64,000 bases of DNA from Chrysoporthe austroafricana. Taxonomy: Eukaryota > Ascomycota > Sordariomycetes > Diaporthales > Cryphonectriaceae. The first letter of the stretch is position 1, and every line of letters starts with the position of its first letter. The stretch is from assembly GCA_001051155.2 (NCBI GenBank), contig JYIP02000004.1:1303576-1367575 (forward strand). Reading direction: 5' to 3'. The notes under the pieces are model-generated. The model saw only the letters and a list, made by a program, of their open reading frames with translations. It made no database searches and was not told the DNA's origin. Below are positions 35,483-45,704 of this stretch, in pieces. The position numbers and the translations under genes are program-made.

Positions 35483-36153
35483 ATAACAAGCTTAGGTAGT
35501 CGAGTCTCTTCGAGTCGCGGATCTTATGGTAGGGAGTTGGATGCTCGCGGATCTTCCAGACGTGGCAGGGGCGCATACTCTCGCTGAAGGGTCGTGAAAT
35601 AAGGGATGCATTTTTTCGACACATCAGCGTGGACTTGCATTCTGTCGCAGACTTAGAGAGGCTGTGGTGGTGTATGCCTCTTTTGGTACAATGGACTAAT
35701 GTGATCCAAAGCGTCTTCTCCCTGTGGTGTCCAACATGCTGATCAAACATGAACCTAGCCTCCGAAGGCGTCTTTAGCATCAGAGCAGTAGCAAGTCCCG
35801 CGCAACCTTCGTCGAGGGTTCGTCTCCTCACAGGAAATCTAGATACGTCATTGAGGCCATGCTTGACAATCTCCTTGCGGACGAGAACATGTCAAAGCTG
35901 CCCTCACCAGTAGTTGTGGCATTGAAGGAGGCGACTATCGTCTGATGATCTGACGTCGGTGCCACAGCCCCGTCGATGACGCCGCTTGCTGAGACTTGGG
36001 GTGCGTAGTATTGTCGTATGAACTGGGAAAGTTTGCGTAGCGTGCTTCTCGATACTAGCTGCTGAAATCGTGTTCTGGGAATATGTGGATGCATGACGGA
36101 GGCTTTGACTTTGTGTATAGATTTGATGGAGCGTTGAATTGATAAGACACCGA
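35483..36153. other. Intergenic between convergent genes
   Basis: 3' regions of RecQ (+) and the bZIP gene (-). A minus frame at 35828-36157 has no recognisable domain and is not accepted as a gene. Confidence 0.45.
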
Positions 36154-36843
36154 TCATAATGAGGATGTGATGTGGTCGAGAAGCTCAAAGAGTATATTGG
36201 TCTCAACCCGGCACCCTTCACCCGGCCTCAGTGCTTTTCGAAATCCCGTACTGAGCCAGGCTCTGATAGTGGCTACCTCGACGCCCCTGAAGTTCTGCTG
36301 CTCGACGATCTGAAAAGCCGAACTACAAGCCATCGTAGATTCGCTAGGGGCTGGGGCCGGCAGACTCTGGCAGTTGCAACCCGTACCGTCATCAACGTGA
36401 TCCGGTATTGTTGTGAGAATCTCGGTGGTTTGGCCAATAGAGCTCGAAACAGCTCCAGCGGAGGGGGTGTGTGAAGCTGACGACGGAACAGAAAGCCCTG
36501 GGATTGCGTGACGGTGACCATCGTCTCGACAGCGAGTGTCAGGGGCTAGTAGTAGGGGCTCAGGAGCAAGCGGCCCGGCGGAGTGAGAGGGCCGTAACGG
36601 ACGTGGCGGCGAGTCCTTGTGACCGCGTACGGCCTCGAGCTCCGCCGTCAGCAACTCGATGGTCGAGCGAGCGGCCTTCAATGCGGCGTTGGTGTCCTCC
36701 AGTCGTTTCTCTAAGATTTCAAGCCGAGACTTGACTCGGGCCCGGTGCCGGCGCTGATTGTTGCGCACACGAATGGCGTTGTGGTCTGCTGGCTTGATGG
36801 ACCATTTGTCCATAAGAATCGATTGATCTGCGGCTCGCCTCAT
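36154..36843 (-). CDS. bZIP transcription factor next to arsM
   Basis: The frame contains the basic region IRVRNNQRRHRARVKS followed by a leucine zipper (LEILEKRLEDTNAAL, TIELLTAELEAV), then a Ser/Pro linker. A conserved C-terminal domain has QQNFRGVEVATIRAWL and GEGCRVETNILFELLDHI. I start it at ATG 36843 (good context, AAGATG), giving 229 aa; ATG 36813 (MDKWSIKP) is the alternative. The frame is open further upstream, but that part holds a strong intron signal (donor GTATGT, pyrimidine tract, acceptor ATGCAG) whose removal is out of phase, so it looks like a leader intron. Divergent from arsM, with 291 bp between the starts. I infer it may regulate arsM; targets are unproven. Confidence 0.75.
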   Translation of the reverse strand: MRRAADQSILMDKWSIKPADHNAIRVRNNQRRHRARVKSRLEILEKRLEDTNAALKAARSTIELLTAELEAVRGHKDSPPRPLRPSHSAGPLAPEPLLLAPDTRCRDDGHRHAIPGLSVPSSASHTPSAGAVSSSIGQTTEILTTIPDHVDDGTGCNCQSLPAPAPSESTMACSSAFQIVEQQNFRGVEVATIRAWLSTGFRKALRPGEGCRVETNILFELLDHITSSL

Positions 36844-37134
36844 CTTCGGTTCTGGCAATCTGGACGAGCTGCGTGTGCTGCATATGCAAGAACTTGGAGA
36901 TCGAGGATGAGATGTCGTTGACTGAGCGAAAAGGGAAGTCTGCGGGTGACATACCAAATTTTTTATCATTTTGGGTTTAGCGGCTGATGACATATCGATA
37001 TTTATCCCGAAAGACCCTAGCATCTCTTGGTAATGCGTAGTATCATTGATATAAAACACCTAGATCTCGAACACCATGGCCTTGAAGAGGGGTGTGAATG
37101 CGCGTGCTTGTCTCATACCCCAACACGAACCAAG
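36844..37134. promoter_or_regulatory. Shared promoter between bZIP gene and arsM
   Basis: A 291-bp divergent intergenic region including the probable bZIP leader intron. Two genes this close in opposite directions usually share regulatory sites. No specific operator was identified. Confidence 0.45.
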
Positions 37135-38422
37135 ATGGAGGCTAAGCAGATATACAGCCAAGTCACAGAGCGCTATAGTGCTGCCTCAAGGGGCACCACT
37201 GTCGAGTACGGTCATGCTGTCGCTAAAGCTTTCGGGTATACGAATGAGGACCTTGAAGGGATCTCAAAAGAGTCCAACCTGGGTCTGAGCTGCGGAAATC
37301 CGCTGGTAATGGCCAGTATTCGTGAGGTATATTGTTCATTGTCCAAGAAAGAGGCATACCCTGACTCCCCCCCCCCTCATACTATTGATCCGCACATGGA
37401 AAACTCCACGATATTCACGTGCACTCGACCGTCACTAAACTGACTGAATATCTATAGGGTGAAACAGTCATTGACCTGGGAAGTGGCGCTGGTTTCGACG
37501 CGTTCCTAGCTGCCAACAAAGTCGGATCGAGTGGTAAGGTCATCGGCGTAGACATGAACAAGGTGAGCTTGGATACTTCAGGGGCGAACGCACACGCAAC
37601 TGACCGCAACCAGGACATGCTCAGACGAGCCAACGAGATCAAGTTGAAGCACCACAAAGTCAACATCGACTTCGTCGAGTCCCAGATCACCGACATGTCC
37701 GCGCTCCCGTCTGATGCCGCAGATGTCATCATCTCAAATTGCGTGATCAATCTCGTCCCGGAGGCAGAGAAGCACCTCGTGTTCAAGGAGATGCACCGGC
37801 TGCTCAGGCCCGGTGGACGGGTCGCAATCTCCGACATCCTGGCCAAGAAGCCCCTCCCAGAGAAGCTGCGCGCCAATGTGGCCCTATATGTCGGGTGTAT
37901 ATCGGGGGCCAGTTTAGTTGGACAGTACCAACAGTATCTGAGGGAGGCTGGCTTCGCGGCGGAGAGTGTGATGATCAAGGATGATGGTGCGGATCTGAAT
38001 ATCTACATCGAGACAAACCCGGACGGCTCAAGGACGGTCAAAGGGAGGAGAGGAAACCTGTGCTGCAATCCGAGGAAGGAGAACGCACCGGCTCAGCCAC
38101 CCTCCTTGTCACTCTGCTCCGATGGCGATGGTAAGCCTGCAGGTGCTCCTTCATTCTCGAGCTGCTTCTCAAACAAGGCCGAAAAAGATGTGGCCTTAGT
38201 GGTAGAGGGAGTGTCATTGTTGTCGTCGTCATCTTGTTGCGGTGCAGAGACACTGACTGATCAGCCATGCGCCTTTGACGAGGAAGATCTGGCTGATCTG
38301 GAGGGCGAGGACTTGAACAGTTGGGCTGGTGAGTTGGGAATACTTGGTCCATGGTGTAACCGTCTCAGACATGCACTGACTTCACTGTAGGGTCATATAA
38401 GATTTACGCTGTCAAGTCATAG
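37135..38422 (+). CDS. arsM: Arsenite S-adenosylmethionine methyltransferase
   Basis: Four exons: 37135-37326, 37458-37562, 37614-38328 and 38391-38422. They give 347 aa. The SAM-binding motif I is VIDLGSGAGFDAFLA, followed by VIGVDM. The three cysteines that bind As(III) in ArsM/AS3MT are all present: Cys53 in GLSCGNP, Cys142 in SNCVINL and Cys194 in LYVGCISGA. Motif RPGGRVAISDIL is typical. The C terminus carries extra Cys pairs (NLCC, SSCCGAET, QPCAFD) and ends in WAGSYKIYAVKS, encoded across the last intron. Reaction: SAM-dependent stepwise methylation of arsenite to methylated, partly volatile arsenicals. Cytosolic. Its divergent bZIP neighbour suggests local control. No arsenite exporter was found nearby. 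Confidence 0.93.
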
Positions 38423-39553
38423 TCAGAGTGACTTGCCTGCTGTCCTCGCAAGGTCATGCTTCTGGATGGTCTATGGAAAGAGCCCTAGCAACAGAGTGGC
38501 CTTCAGTGGAGGTTCCTGAGGACTAATCTGGAACTCTACTGACTGCCACCACCTGAGAAGCATGCGTTAGTAGGATTTCTTTGTGGCAACCAGCCTCTCT
38601 GCTGATTGGGACACGACCGAGTTTTTGGAGACATGAAGGAGGGCCATGTTAGGTAGCAGGACGCTGCTCTGAGGCGATAGCTAATGAGACATAAAGACCC
38701 GCCAGCCCGGCGACTATGTTCATAGTGGAGTGTCTGAGCTCCAGTAGCACAAGGTTTCGCACGGTCAGGCTCTGGTTTGTTAATGCGATATATGAACACG
38801 AACTCAGCTGAAGCCAACCCGGTGGCAGTAGATGCACGTGCTTGCCTCCATCGTTCCTAATGGGGCCTGCTGGGGATGGCTGTGATCCCTGCTGCTAGGG
38901 CCCCAATCGCCCAATCACCACTGCTGTGAAAGCCCCTGTGCTGACCTTCAGGTGTCGTTTTCAGTGGCTCCATCAAGCTAAAAGGGCACTAAGAAGGCCG
39001 CTAGACCCTGCATGCGCCCGATCCCCTGCAAGTCCCCGCAGATCTCGACCAGACCCCCAGATGCGACCTCCCTCTTCGGGAAGACGAGGGCGATCATTGA
39101 ACAAGGCACCAGCCAATAACCCGAGCGGATGAGAGCATGCTGACCATTCGGCGAGGCCTGCACGGGAAGGCATCCAGGTCCCCGTTGCCGATTGCCGGCT
39201 AAACAAGTCTACTGGTATAGGATGCTACTAACTGCTAGTATAGTACGCATACTAGACATGGGGAAGGGGCTGCAGGACGGGCAGGTGGCAGGGTGGCACA
39301 GGCCAGCACATGGAGCCTGGAGGAAAGTAATGCAAGTGCTGAGGACTCAAAAAGGCGGCCGCTGCCTCCGTCTTCGCGTCCTTGCCGGTCTGCCCGCCGG
39401 CGTTGCTGGAGGATGCCGATCTGAATCCCGCGAGGACTACTCACGACCACCCGCCCCGGACGGACCAGCGCGCGGACGCGAAGCCCAACGCCTTTCCGAC
39501 CCTGCTGCCACAAGAGGGCCGCCGCTTCCTGCTTCTTCTCCTCCGCCGGCACT
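38423..39553. other. Intergenic, no gene seen
   Basis: arsM terminator and promoter of the VIT-type gene. Short frames only. The last 250 bases are C-rich leader-type sequence. Confidence 0.45.
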
Positions 39554-40570
39554 ATGTTCGACTCCCTAGGACACGCCCTCCGCGGCGGCACCTCCAAGTC
39601 TGCCTCCGCCTCCTCAAGCCTGCCCCTCTACTCGCCGCTCGCCGCCGACACCTTCGAGTCCTCCGCCGGCCCTCTGTCTAACTCGACAGACAACCTCCCC
39701 CTCTCGGGCCGCCAAGGCTTTCTCAAGCCCGCTCAGCGTCACGCCGCCTCCTCCCAGCCATGGCTTAGCCGGCCCTCGCTCTCGCGCTTCCTGGCAGACT
39801 TCACCCTCGGCTTTGCGGACGGCCTCACGGTGCCCTTCGCCCTGACGGCTGGCCTGTCGAGCCTCGGACAGACGGATACGGTGATATATGCCGGCATGGC
39901 GGAGATCTGTGCTGGGAGCATATCCATGGGCATCGGCGGGTACCTCAGCGCCAGAGGGGAGGCAAGGGGCAGCACCACCACGACCGTTGACGACAGCGAC
40001 TCCAGGTGTGAGGATGACGAGGACGGGAGCATGGACGAGAAGGCCGGCCTGGCTGTGGACAGCTACCTTGCGCCACTAGACCTGCCTCCGGAGCTGTTTG
40101 ACCTGGTTAGGGAGCATATGGCCGGTAGGCACGACACAGCAGCCGCACTAGAGAGGAAGCTGGCACCGCAGGATGGGGAGGATGAGGAGGAAGAGATTGC
40201 CGCCCCCCAGCCTATCATGTCTGGCATATCTGTAGCATCAGGCTACCTCATCGGGGGCAGCCTCCCTCTTTTCCCTTACTTCATCGTCAGCCACGTTGGA
40301 GATGGGTTACTATGGAGCTTCATTGTCTGCATTATTGCGCTGTTCTCTTTTGGGTTTGTCAAAGACTTCGTGCTGCATATGCAGAAGCAGAAGGCGGAGG
40401 TCTGGATTAAAGACAAAGGCATGGGAAGGCAGGGCTGGGGGTGGGAGGATGTGCGGCGGAGCTCGTGGGAAGGCATACAGATGGTCATGTTGGGCAGCAT
40501 GGCAGCATTAGCTGCTGTGTTTTGTGTACGGCTGTTCGATGGGGTGGGATACCACGGGCCCGAGCCCTGA
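39554..40570 (+). CDS. VIT1/CCC1-family vacuolar iron/manganese transporter
   Basis: 338 aa, single exon. A Ser/Pro-rich N terminus (about 75 residues) precedes the VIT domain. Helix 1 has FTLGFADGLTVPFALTAGLS and helix 2 has IYAGMAEICAGSISMGIGGY. An acidic cytoplasmic loop (DDSDSRCEDDEDGSMDEK and EDEEEE) is the usual metal-collecting segment. Three more helices follow (GYLIGGSLPLFPYFIV, LLWSFIVCIIALFSF, MVMLGSMAALAAVFCV). The conserved Asp in helix 1 and Glu/Met in helix 2 are in place. Family role: proton-coupled loading of Fe2+ or Mn2+ into the vacuole. Substrate choice cannot be read from sequence. Apparently intact; the ATG follows a C-rich leader. Confidence 0.88.
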   Translation: MFDSLGHALRGGTSKSASASSSLPLYSPLAADTFESSAGPLSNSTDNLPLSGRQGFLKPAQRHAASSQPWLSRPSLSRFLADFTLGFADGLTVPFALTAGLSSLGQTDTVIYAGMAEICAGSISMGIGGYLSARGEARGSTTTTVDDSDSRCEDDEDGSMDEKAGLAVDSYLAPLDLPPELFDLVREHMAGRHDTAAALERKLAPQDGEDEEEEIAAPQPIMSGISVASGYLIGGSLPLFPYFIVSHVGDGLLWSFIVCIIALFSFGFVKDFVLHMQKQKAEVWIKDKGMGRQGWGWEDVRRSSWEGIQMVMLGSMAALAAVFCVRLFDGVGYHGPEP

Positions 40571-41187
40571 ACGATAAAGGGTTTCAAAGCATAGGTTGGT
40601 GGAGGGGCTTGAATACCTCTTCTGGTACAAACTTCGACCAACCTTCAAATCCCATGGCTTGGAACTGGATAGCTGAGCAGCATACTTTACAAAAATATCA
40701 AACAATAACATCACACACATATTGATCAAAGACAAGCTGGGTAAAGTAGCAAGATGGTCAAATGGTTGATCAATTCTTGTAGAAGCCGGAGACTGAGGTC
40801 CATCCATCACTGCCTATGCCACCAATCGGCAAACCTGTCCCTCGTCATCATCAATGTCAAAGATGTTCTCGCCGTAATCCTCGAAAGCATTCCTCAACCA
40901 AGCATCCATCCCATCCATGGAGGCCAACGAAACTTCTTCTGATATCATACACAAGACAGGGCGCCATGAACATTTTGTTCATCCATTCATTCTTTGCTGA
41001 AATCCCAACCAAGCCGACTCAAATGTGGCCAGGACAAATACGTATAATTTCAAAAAGATGTGAATGGCCCAAGATATTGGCTCAGTTGACCAGACCGACC
41101 AAAAAGCAGTATGGCGTGCTTCGAAGAGCATGTTGTTGCACTTGTTGCGTCAGGGATGACGGTGTGAGTTTGTCGAGCACCATCTAC
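40571..41187. other. Intergenic between convergent genes
   Basis: 3' regions of the VIT-type gene (+) and the secreted-protein gene (-). No gene seen. Confidence 0.45.
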
Positions 41188-41670
41188 CTAGTTTCCCAAA
41201 AGTTGCTCGTGCACACGTTCTGGACGTAACACACCTGCAGGAACGCTAGTATCCAAGTTCGTAATAGCCATGTCGAGATCTTGTCCGTTGTCCTCGGAAG
41301 GGCCTGCGATCTGGTAGAGTCCAGTCCGTTCCGCAAGCTCTAGCTCTGTCTTCATCAGCTTCAGCGTTTCGGCCCAAAAGGTTGTAATATCGACATTTGT
41401 TTCAGACTCGACATTGCTAGACTGCTGCAAGCCATTGTGGTTCGACGATATTAGTTGACTACTCCAACGCTCGCTGTAATGCTCAGGCACGTCGCATCTC
41501 TCGTGAGACTTAGTATAGCCTGCATGAAAGTGTCCAGCCGGCTTGATCAAATATGGATCCATAAGGATAGGTCCAATCTCGCCACTGTGCATAATGTGCA
41601 TATCCGACAGGACTGGCGCTGAGCCATCGTGTTCATCGGAATCTTGACGTGTTTCCAAGACTTCGGAGTC
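41188..41670 (-). pseudogene. In-frame continuation beyond the amber stop of the secreted protein
   Basis: Directly after TAG (41673-41671) the same minus-strand frame stays open for about 160 codons and ends at TAG near 41188. The stretch looks coding: it has balanced composition and segments such as DITTFWAETLKLMKTELELAERTG. LQQSSNVESETNVDI resembles LQQSNTATNTQDMDV upstream of the stop. Either the stop is a recent nonsense mutation (CAG to TAG is a C-to-T change in CpA context, the RIP type), or it is removed by splicing, or it is read through. Confidence 0.4.
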
Positions 41671-42744
41671 CTAATCCAAACCAGCGAACTCGTCATTGCT
41701 TCCATCGACAGAACCTGGGTGTGCGTTCTTCGAGCCTGCATTGAAGACACATGTGCATAGTGTAAGGCAGTCGTTGTAAGAATCGTCCATCGAAATGCGG
41801 CAGTCAGCCTTTTCATGAATGCAATAAGTCGAATAGGGTAGTTGACCGCACTTGTCCTGGAGCTCGTTACTGAAACAGTTAAGATCGCATGAGTCTGTCG
41901 CAGCTACATCCATATCCTGGGTATTTGTAGCTGTATTTGACTGCTGCAATGTGAATTTGAAACTGGAGGGTTCAGGGCTATTGTGGGAATCGACTGGTCC
42001 AGACAATGTGGCGATAGCGGTATTAGCGACACCAGATCCTCTAGCCTCATGAAGGAGAATGCCATAGCTCTCATTGTCGACATCAAGTTTGGAGTGGCTG
42101 TCGGCGGGGTGCTCAAGAGGAGCTTTGGCGTCGACAATGCTAGAAGTCAGGACTTGGCCCTGAAGGGGAGAAGACAAAGTGCTAAAGCTGACCGGCGAAG
42201 ACTCATGAAACGTTTGGACCGTGCGTATCGGCACAGCCAAAGGGTTTACGTATTCAGAAGCGTCATCATCCACGTCGTCCACTTGAAGAGAGAGATCAAC
42301 AAAACTGGAACCAGTAGCACTGATAGGAGGTTCGTTGGCAGGAGACTCGTCGACAGCAGTGACAACAAGATTGACTTGGGCATTGCATCCCATGCCTCCC
42401 GAGCCCCCACCGAGAAGGAAGAAGACCAGCAAGGCCTGGAGAAGCTGGAATGACTTCTGTTGTTAATTAGCCAGCTTCTTCGTCATGAAAGAGGGACAGG
42501 TTTGGATCGCGTTCTTGCGGAAGCAAGATTCAGATCGCGTTTAACGAGAAAGGGAAAGTATCGTGGATTGAATTGGACAAAGCAAAGAACAGGTAAGATT
42601 GCGCTGAATGACGAAGATGATACATTTTATTGTGCTTAGCAAGAAAGAGGATAGACTTGGTTGTGGTTGAAAAGAACGAGCAAACAAACAAAAGAGAGCA
42701 AGGGGGGCAAGGACTGTCGAGAGAGGGCAGAATGCCTACCTTCA
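41671..42744 (-). CDS. Secreted Cys-containing protein, unknown function
   Basis: The first exon appears to be only ATG AAG (42744-42739), followed by a 282-nt intron (donor GTAGGC; CTAATTAAC before acceptor ACAG). The second exon is 42456-41671, total 264 codons with the stop. Splicing creates a signal peptide, MKKSFQLLQALLVFFLLGG, that neither exon has alone. The mature part is Ser/Asp/Thr-rich. It ends in a Cys cluster within about 55 residues (CDLNCFS, DKCGQ, YCIH, ADCRIS, DCLTLCTC), eight cysteines in all. No family recognised; a secreted or wall-associated protein is inferred. The stop at 41673-41671 is followed by a long open continuation in the same frame, so this may be a truncated version of a longer protein. 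Confidence 0.5.
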
Positions 42745-44545
42745 TGGTGCTCTTTGCTGATTTGGTTGGTTTGACACCGTCTTCATGAGATGTGCTGCAA
42801 GGCTGAGCTTCGTCGTGAATGCAGAGCGAGGCAGCCGTTGCTGTCTCGCCGTCTTGTAGTCGTGGGAAGATTGGCTAGAGATGTATGGCTTGGTGCAGAG
42901 TGGACTCTAAATTCAGAGTAAAAACTGTAAATGACGTCAAAGGATTGTCTGTTTGTTGGTGTTGATGATGGCTTTCAAGGAGTGTGTGTTGTGGAGGTGA
43001 CTGGAAGAAACAGGCGTTGGAGGTGTTGACGGCGGGGCTGTAAGAGGTCCTTTGTTTGACGCGCAGGTAGCGGTGACTAAGCAGACATGGCAGGAGCCTG
43101 GCGACCCCAAGGCTTATCAGGGTTCGGCAGTGGTTGGTCTCAGTTCTGCTCAGTCCCTCACAGGGGATTGTCTGCAGATCGAATATCTGAGAACCAGATC
43201 GAATATCGACACTCTAGCTCATCTGAATCTGTTAGAGGATTGCTTAACACAGGAGGCCAAAAACCTTCTCATGCTCGGGGGAAAAATTATAAACCACTGT
43301 CAAAGGTTTTGAAATCGAGTATATGACAAGGAAATATTATTAATCCCAGGACAGAAAATCTTACCATTTTCTTAGTCGAGTGTTAGTGAAGTAAAAGTGC
43401 GTTGTTTCAGGAGACATAAGCCAACGACTGATAGGAAAGACCTGGAGAAAATATAAAGGGAAGGTTTCAAGCAAGAACAAGAAGGGTAGACAATTGAAAT
43501 CTAACCCCTTACTATATTATCTCAAATAATTCAAGCCTATTGCCATTGAAGTCGTAATGGGAAACATGCAAAATTTCATCCGGACATGCAGGCTGAAATT
43601 GTTGTCGATAGTATGGCTTCTATCAATTTGATCCAGGCTTTGCTACGATGTTCTCATTTGGAAGATTGGCTCGAAGTGTCCTCCGCTGTCTAGAGAGCCA
43701 GAATGGACAATCTGACCCTGCGCGAGGTCTCTCCAAGCATCAATGATGGTCACTCGTTAACTTTGAGCTCCCGATCTTGGGACCCGTAGTCTGACTTCCT
43801 GGCGAAGATTAAGCCTCACCTAGTCAGCAACAAAGATGTTTGTTCATCTCGGATCGACATTAAGCCAGACCACTCTGCTAAACCGCTCTTCTATATCCGT
43901 AGTAAACTGTGGCGTTGAGGGTGCTTGGCTTGAATATCTCAGTCGCAGCGCTTGTTGAATGGCAAACAACCAACACCGCAAACTGTCGATGGTGTTTCAT
44001 TGGTCATATATCTATCTGTTCCTAAATTTTCTTTCAAAGTGTTTGCTCAACTGATGAGCATCCGAAACTAGCACTACTCACTAAGCAGACATCTAAACGA
44101 TACACAGTAGGGATTGGACGGTGCCAGACACGTTGCGCGTTGTGCAGAGAAGCTTTCAGCTAAGGAAACATGCATCAGAGCTCTCTCAGATTCAGTATCT
44201 GCAGAACAGCAGTGCGCTTTCAACAGTGTCTCCCTGCCCATGTATTGACTTTTGCCCAAGGTCAGAAGAAAGGTAGTTGTCTTGACCTAGTGACCCAGGG
44301 GCTAGGGGAGCAGAGAATTGACAAGGAGGTCCCTGTCAGCTCAGCCCTGCCGTGGTACACTAGCCTTGCCGCTGGCAGTACAATGCCCGTGACATCACCC
44401 CTCCACTACCTCGTTTCTCAATTCATGATGAGGGATCAGAAGACAGCAAAGAAGGCATACCTGTTTGGTGGATGAATTTCAAGCCACCGAATTTCCAATG
44501 GGTTGAGACTTCTGACGAGAGCTTGGTGCCTACAATACAACAGTC
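42745..44545. other. Intergenic, no gene seen
   Basis: A 1.8-kb gap between divergent genes, AT-richer at 43.3-44.1 kb. No domain-bearing frame. Promoters of both flanking genes are expected at its ends. Confidence 0.45.
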
Positions 44546-45550
44546 ATGGCAACCAGCACATTCTCGACTCGAAGACAAGAGAACATTAATAGGAACAAAG
44601 CGCTGCTGGAAGAGCTCGGGGCTGTAGCGCAGGCGCATGCTATCCGAGCGTCGGCAGCGAGGTCCAGTGGTTCTCGAGAACGAGTCGCAAAGAGGCCTCG
44701 CATCGCGAAGCGGAGGGTGAATGCTCCGCCCACGAGGACTTCGGCTCGCTTAGCGGCAGCGCCGACAAGGCCGATCTATACTGGCGATGGCGCCAGCCTG
44801 CTGAAAGTTTCCGTGTCGACGTTGAACGAGAAGAGAAAGCCGTTGAGCAGGAAAATCGCGAGCACCGCGGAATATGAGGAGAGCAGACCTGATCCGGCCG
44901 TTGATCTTGAAGAGCTCCGAGCATCCTGGTCCTCCTGGACGCCAACCGCACCTCCTCCCACTCGCGACGAAAACGGCATCTTCCACTTCGCTTCCCACCC
45001 AGACTTCACACCTAACAAGTCGCCTGCTGAGGTACTCCGCGAAGGTGCTTTCGGCGGCTCTTACTTCCGGTCCTTGAACTCGAAGAGGCTGAATACAACG
45101 GTTTCCGACGACTACCTCGAGCTTCCGCCGTCGTGGATCGAGGGTCTTAACATCTCCTACTACCTCGCCTCCCAGGTGTACAACCCAGAAGCGAACAAGT
45201 TCAAGGTGGCCTGCGGGCAGAGCATCGAGGAGTGGGAGGCGAATGGATGGATCAACCACCGATTCGACATTAGGGGGTGGTTTCAGTGGTATTGCCGTTT
45301 CTTTGCAGGTAGGAGATGCGAGGACGACGAGAGGCAGGTCAGTAGATGGAAGAAGTGCGTGGGATCTACAGGCAGGTGGCGGCGGATGCTGTTGAAGAAA
45401 TATGTGGCCTCGGGGGTCAGAACAGTGTGGGACGACGGAGAGGATGAGGATGCTCCAGAGGTTAGCCCGGTCATGCATCAGACGTGTCATCATTGGGCGT
45501 TTGAAGTCACACAAGACGTGCTGGACGAGTACTGGAGGGCTGGGATATAG
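44546..45550 (+). CDS. Conserved fungal protein of unknown function
   Basis: 334 aa, single exon, ATG in good context (GTCATGGC). The basic, disordered N terminus (RERVAKRPRIAKRRVNAPPTR) could be a nuclear localisation signal. The C-terminal 170 residues are the conserved part: LPPSWIEGLNISYYLASQVYN, CGQSIEEWEANGWINHRFDI, RGWFQWYCRFFAGRRCEDD, RQVSRWKKCVGSTGRWRRML and HQTCHHWAFEVTQDVLDEYW. It is rich in Trp and Cys and resembles a domain I have seen in many ascomycete and basidiomycete genomes without an assigned function. The Trp/Arg-rich character suggests nucleic-acid binding, but that is a guess. Intact. Confidence 0.8.
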   Translation: MATSTFSTRRQENINRNKALLEELGAVAQAHAIRASAARSSGSRERVAKRPRIAKRRVNAPPTRTSARLAAAPTRPIYTGDGASLLKVSVSTLNEKRKPLSRKIASTAEYEESRPDPAVDLEELRASWSSWTPTAPPPTRDENGIFHFASHPDFTPNKSPAEVLREGAFGGSYFRSLNSKRLNTTVSDDYLELPPSWIEGLNISYYLASQVYNPEANKFKVACGQSIEEWEANGWINHRFDIRGWFQWYCRFFAGRRCEDDERQVSRWKKCVGSTGRWRRMLLKKYVASGVRTVWDDGEDEDAPEVSPVMHQTCHHWAFEVTQDVLDEYWRAGI

Positions 45551-45704
45551 CAGCGGTACGTCTATAAGAATTGGGCGTGCTTTCCATTTGGAGGAAGGAA
45601 CGGAAAGTTTATTAACATTTCGAAAAAAACGACTGCATCAAACAACGGCTGCAATTGCGTTGAAGTGAAGAATTGAAATAATCCGCCGTCACCTCCCGAG
45701 TCGT

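Noticed and set aside
36844..37059. Upstream part of the bZIP frame as coding sequence
   Set aside because: It contains a strong out-of-phase intron signal (GTATGT to ATGCAG), so it looks like a leader rather than protein.
41671..41673. Programmed stop-codon readthrough to make a longer isoform
   Set aside because: The context is UAG-GAC, not the UGA-CUA context known in fungi. A nonsense mutation or missed splice is more likely; kept only as an open question.
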